Assembly (NCBI GenBank): GCA_905236375.1
Contig: CAJOOW010000121.1
Coordinates: 1-7,021 of the forward strand
DNA: 7,021 bases
DNA from: an uncultured Alphaproteobacteria bacterium
Lineage (GTDB): Bacteria; Pseudomonadota; Alphaproteobacteria; RUG11792
Reading direction: 5' to 3'
Part shown: positions 6,309 to 7,021 of the stretch, piece by piece
Numbering within the stretch: the first letter of the stretch is position 1
Layout: each line of letters opens with the position of its first letter
Translations under genes and position numbers: made by a program
Notes under the pieces: generated by a model
The model's input: only the letters and a program-made list of their open reading frames with translations
Databases searched by the model: none
Told to the model about the DNA's origin: nothing

Positions 6309-7021
6309 TTAACTCATCATGAGTTTTGGAAGTAGACAATCGCGTAATAAAGAAAGTTGACGATTTTGTCTGCAATTTTTTAAAATTTGCTCAAACATGG
6401 GCTTTGCAATATTGCCAAATTCTTTAACCTTTGGATTATTTAAATCGTATATCCAGATAGCATTCACGTCATTTTGATTTATTCCAGGAATTGCTGCTTT
6501 ACCGCCGTTATTGGCTAGCCAACTGACTACATGATCCATTTGGAAATAGAAGTAAGCAAAGATATTTAATCCTTTATCTCCAAAATCCAGCTTGAAAACA
6601 TGCTCGTTGATATAACATTCCTCATATGGAAAGCCTTCTCCAAACATTGAAAAATGCGGCATAAATGTTCCCGGTTTTCCGCCGTCTTTATAGAGAAGAA
6701 GTTCATAACCGTTAATCTTGCCTTTTCCCAAAGATTCAGCAAAGTCTCGTGGAATGAATTTATTTGATGAAAAATCGAAAACGCCAAGTTGTTTGACATT
6801 TTCTGCTCCAATGCTAGGAATTCCTTCGCTAACAGCGCCTCCCTTAGGCCTGCGTCCTGTTTCGAGAGTGTGTGGAATGTTCTCTATTTGAACCATTTTT
6901 AGTGATTTGGGTATTTTTAGTTCAATAGGAGAATCAACAAATTCATTTCTGCCAAACGGTTCAAAATCGATGAACCAACTCTTAAAGATTGCTTGAGCTT
7001 GCTCCTCTAAATTCCTGTTTA
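6309..7021 (-). CDS. hsdS: Type I restriction-modification specificity subunit HsdS, C-terminal half (5' end beyond right edge)
   Basis: The frame is open from the right edge to a TAA at 6309, giving 236 residues. An internal ATG at 6896 is not the real start, because the conserved sequence continues upstream of it. Visible residues 4-21 (NLEEQAQAIFKSWF...F) are the hallmark central conserved helix of HsdS, the spacer between the two target recognition domains. The second recognition domain follows (about 42-190), with IPSIGAENV (68-75) and IPGINQNDV (177-185). The C-terminal conserved helix ends in LLRDCLLPKLM (224-234). HsdS holds two HsdM subunits and sets the methylation and restriction target. 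A full HsdS is about 400 residues, so the first recognition domain is missing here. hsdM probably lies upstream, outside the window. hsdR is not in the window, so if present it lies to the left of the PLD gene or upstream of hsdM. It is separated from the ATPase-methyltransferase gene by 53 bp. Confidence 0.95.
   Translation of the reverse strand, partial: NRNLEEQAQAIFKSWFIDFEPFGRNEFVDSPIELKIPKSLKMVQIENIPHTLETGRRPKGGAVSEGIPSIGAENVKQLGVFDFSSNKFIPRDFAESLGKGKINGYELLLYKDGGKPGTFMPHFSMFGEGFPYEECYINEHVFKLDFGDKGLNIFAYFYFQMDHVVSWLANNGGKAAIPGINQNDVNAIWIYDLNNPKVKEFGNIAKPMFEQILKNCRQNRQLSLLRDCLLPKLMMS

Noticed and set aside
6311..6325. Perfect 7-bp inverted repeat with one central base (AACTCAT-C-ATGAGTT) at the hsdS stop
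   Set aside because: There is no usable loop and no GC-rich stem or T-tract, so it is not an intrinsic terminator. It lies over codons for Met-Met-Ser-stop and can arise by chance. An operator is possible but unsupported.
6566..6811. 81-codon minus-strand ORF inside hsdS in another frame
   Set aside because: It lies wholly within hsdS, has no SD or recognisable motif, and the hsdS frame has strong family motifs across the same bases.
6309..6896. Reading the hsdS fragment as a complete 195-residue gene starting at the ATG at 6896
   Set aside because: The frame is open without a stop to the right edge, and the upstream codons encode the diagnostic HsdS central helix. The ATG is internal.
1..7021. 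CRISPR array, tRNA, attachment site or insertion sequence
   Set aside because: No regularly spaced repeats, no tRNA-like fold or end sequence, and no terminal inverted repeats or transposase or integrase motifs were seen. Non-coding space totals under 140 bp.

Overview
The window is 7.0 kb of AT-rich bacterial DNA (GC roughly in the mid-30s per cent by eye). It has five protein genes, all read on the minus strand, and almost no intergenic space. Recognisable Shine-Dalgarno sequences (AGGA, GGAG, AAGG) precede several starts, so a Gram-negative or Gram-positive host with ordinary SD-led translation is plausible. I cannot name the taxon. The content is purely anti-invader, which suggests a defence island on a chromosome or integrated element. 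I see no tRNA, rRNA, CRISPR array, transposase, integrase or phage structural gene.

In the direction of transcription (right to left) the layout is as follows. (1) 7021-6309: the C-terminal half of a type I restriction-modification specificity subunit, HsdS, whose beginning lies beyond the right edge. (2) 6255-4384: a 623-residue protein joining an OLD/SMC-like ABC ATPase to a class I SAM-dependent methyltransferase. I do not recognise this architecture as a named system component. (3) 4382-2577: a 601-residue OLD-family ATPase-TOPRIM nuclease resembling GajA. (4) 2577-760: a 605-residue UvrD/Rep-type SF1A helicase resembling GajB. (5) 676-1: a phospholipase D-superfamily protein with a single HxK motif, probably a nuclease, cut by the left edge.

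Genes 2, 3 and 4 are packed like a single translational unit: 1 nt separates 2 from 3, and 3 and 4 share one base (TAATG). OLD nuclease plus adjacent UvrD-like helicase is the defining pair of class 2 OLD systems and of Gabija defence. What stands out is the third, upstream, tightly coupled ATPase-methyltransferase, and the placement of the block directly behind hsdS. The simplest reading is a Gabija-type module carried inside a type I R-M locus, with a methyltransferase-bearing ATPase as a possible extra sensor, regulator or effector. The PLD gene sits 83 bp further on behind a possible promoter of its own and may be a separate or fourth component.

Family assignments rest on motifs read directly from the translations. 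Joint function of the three-gene unit is inference.
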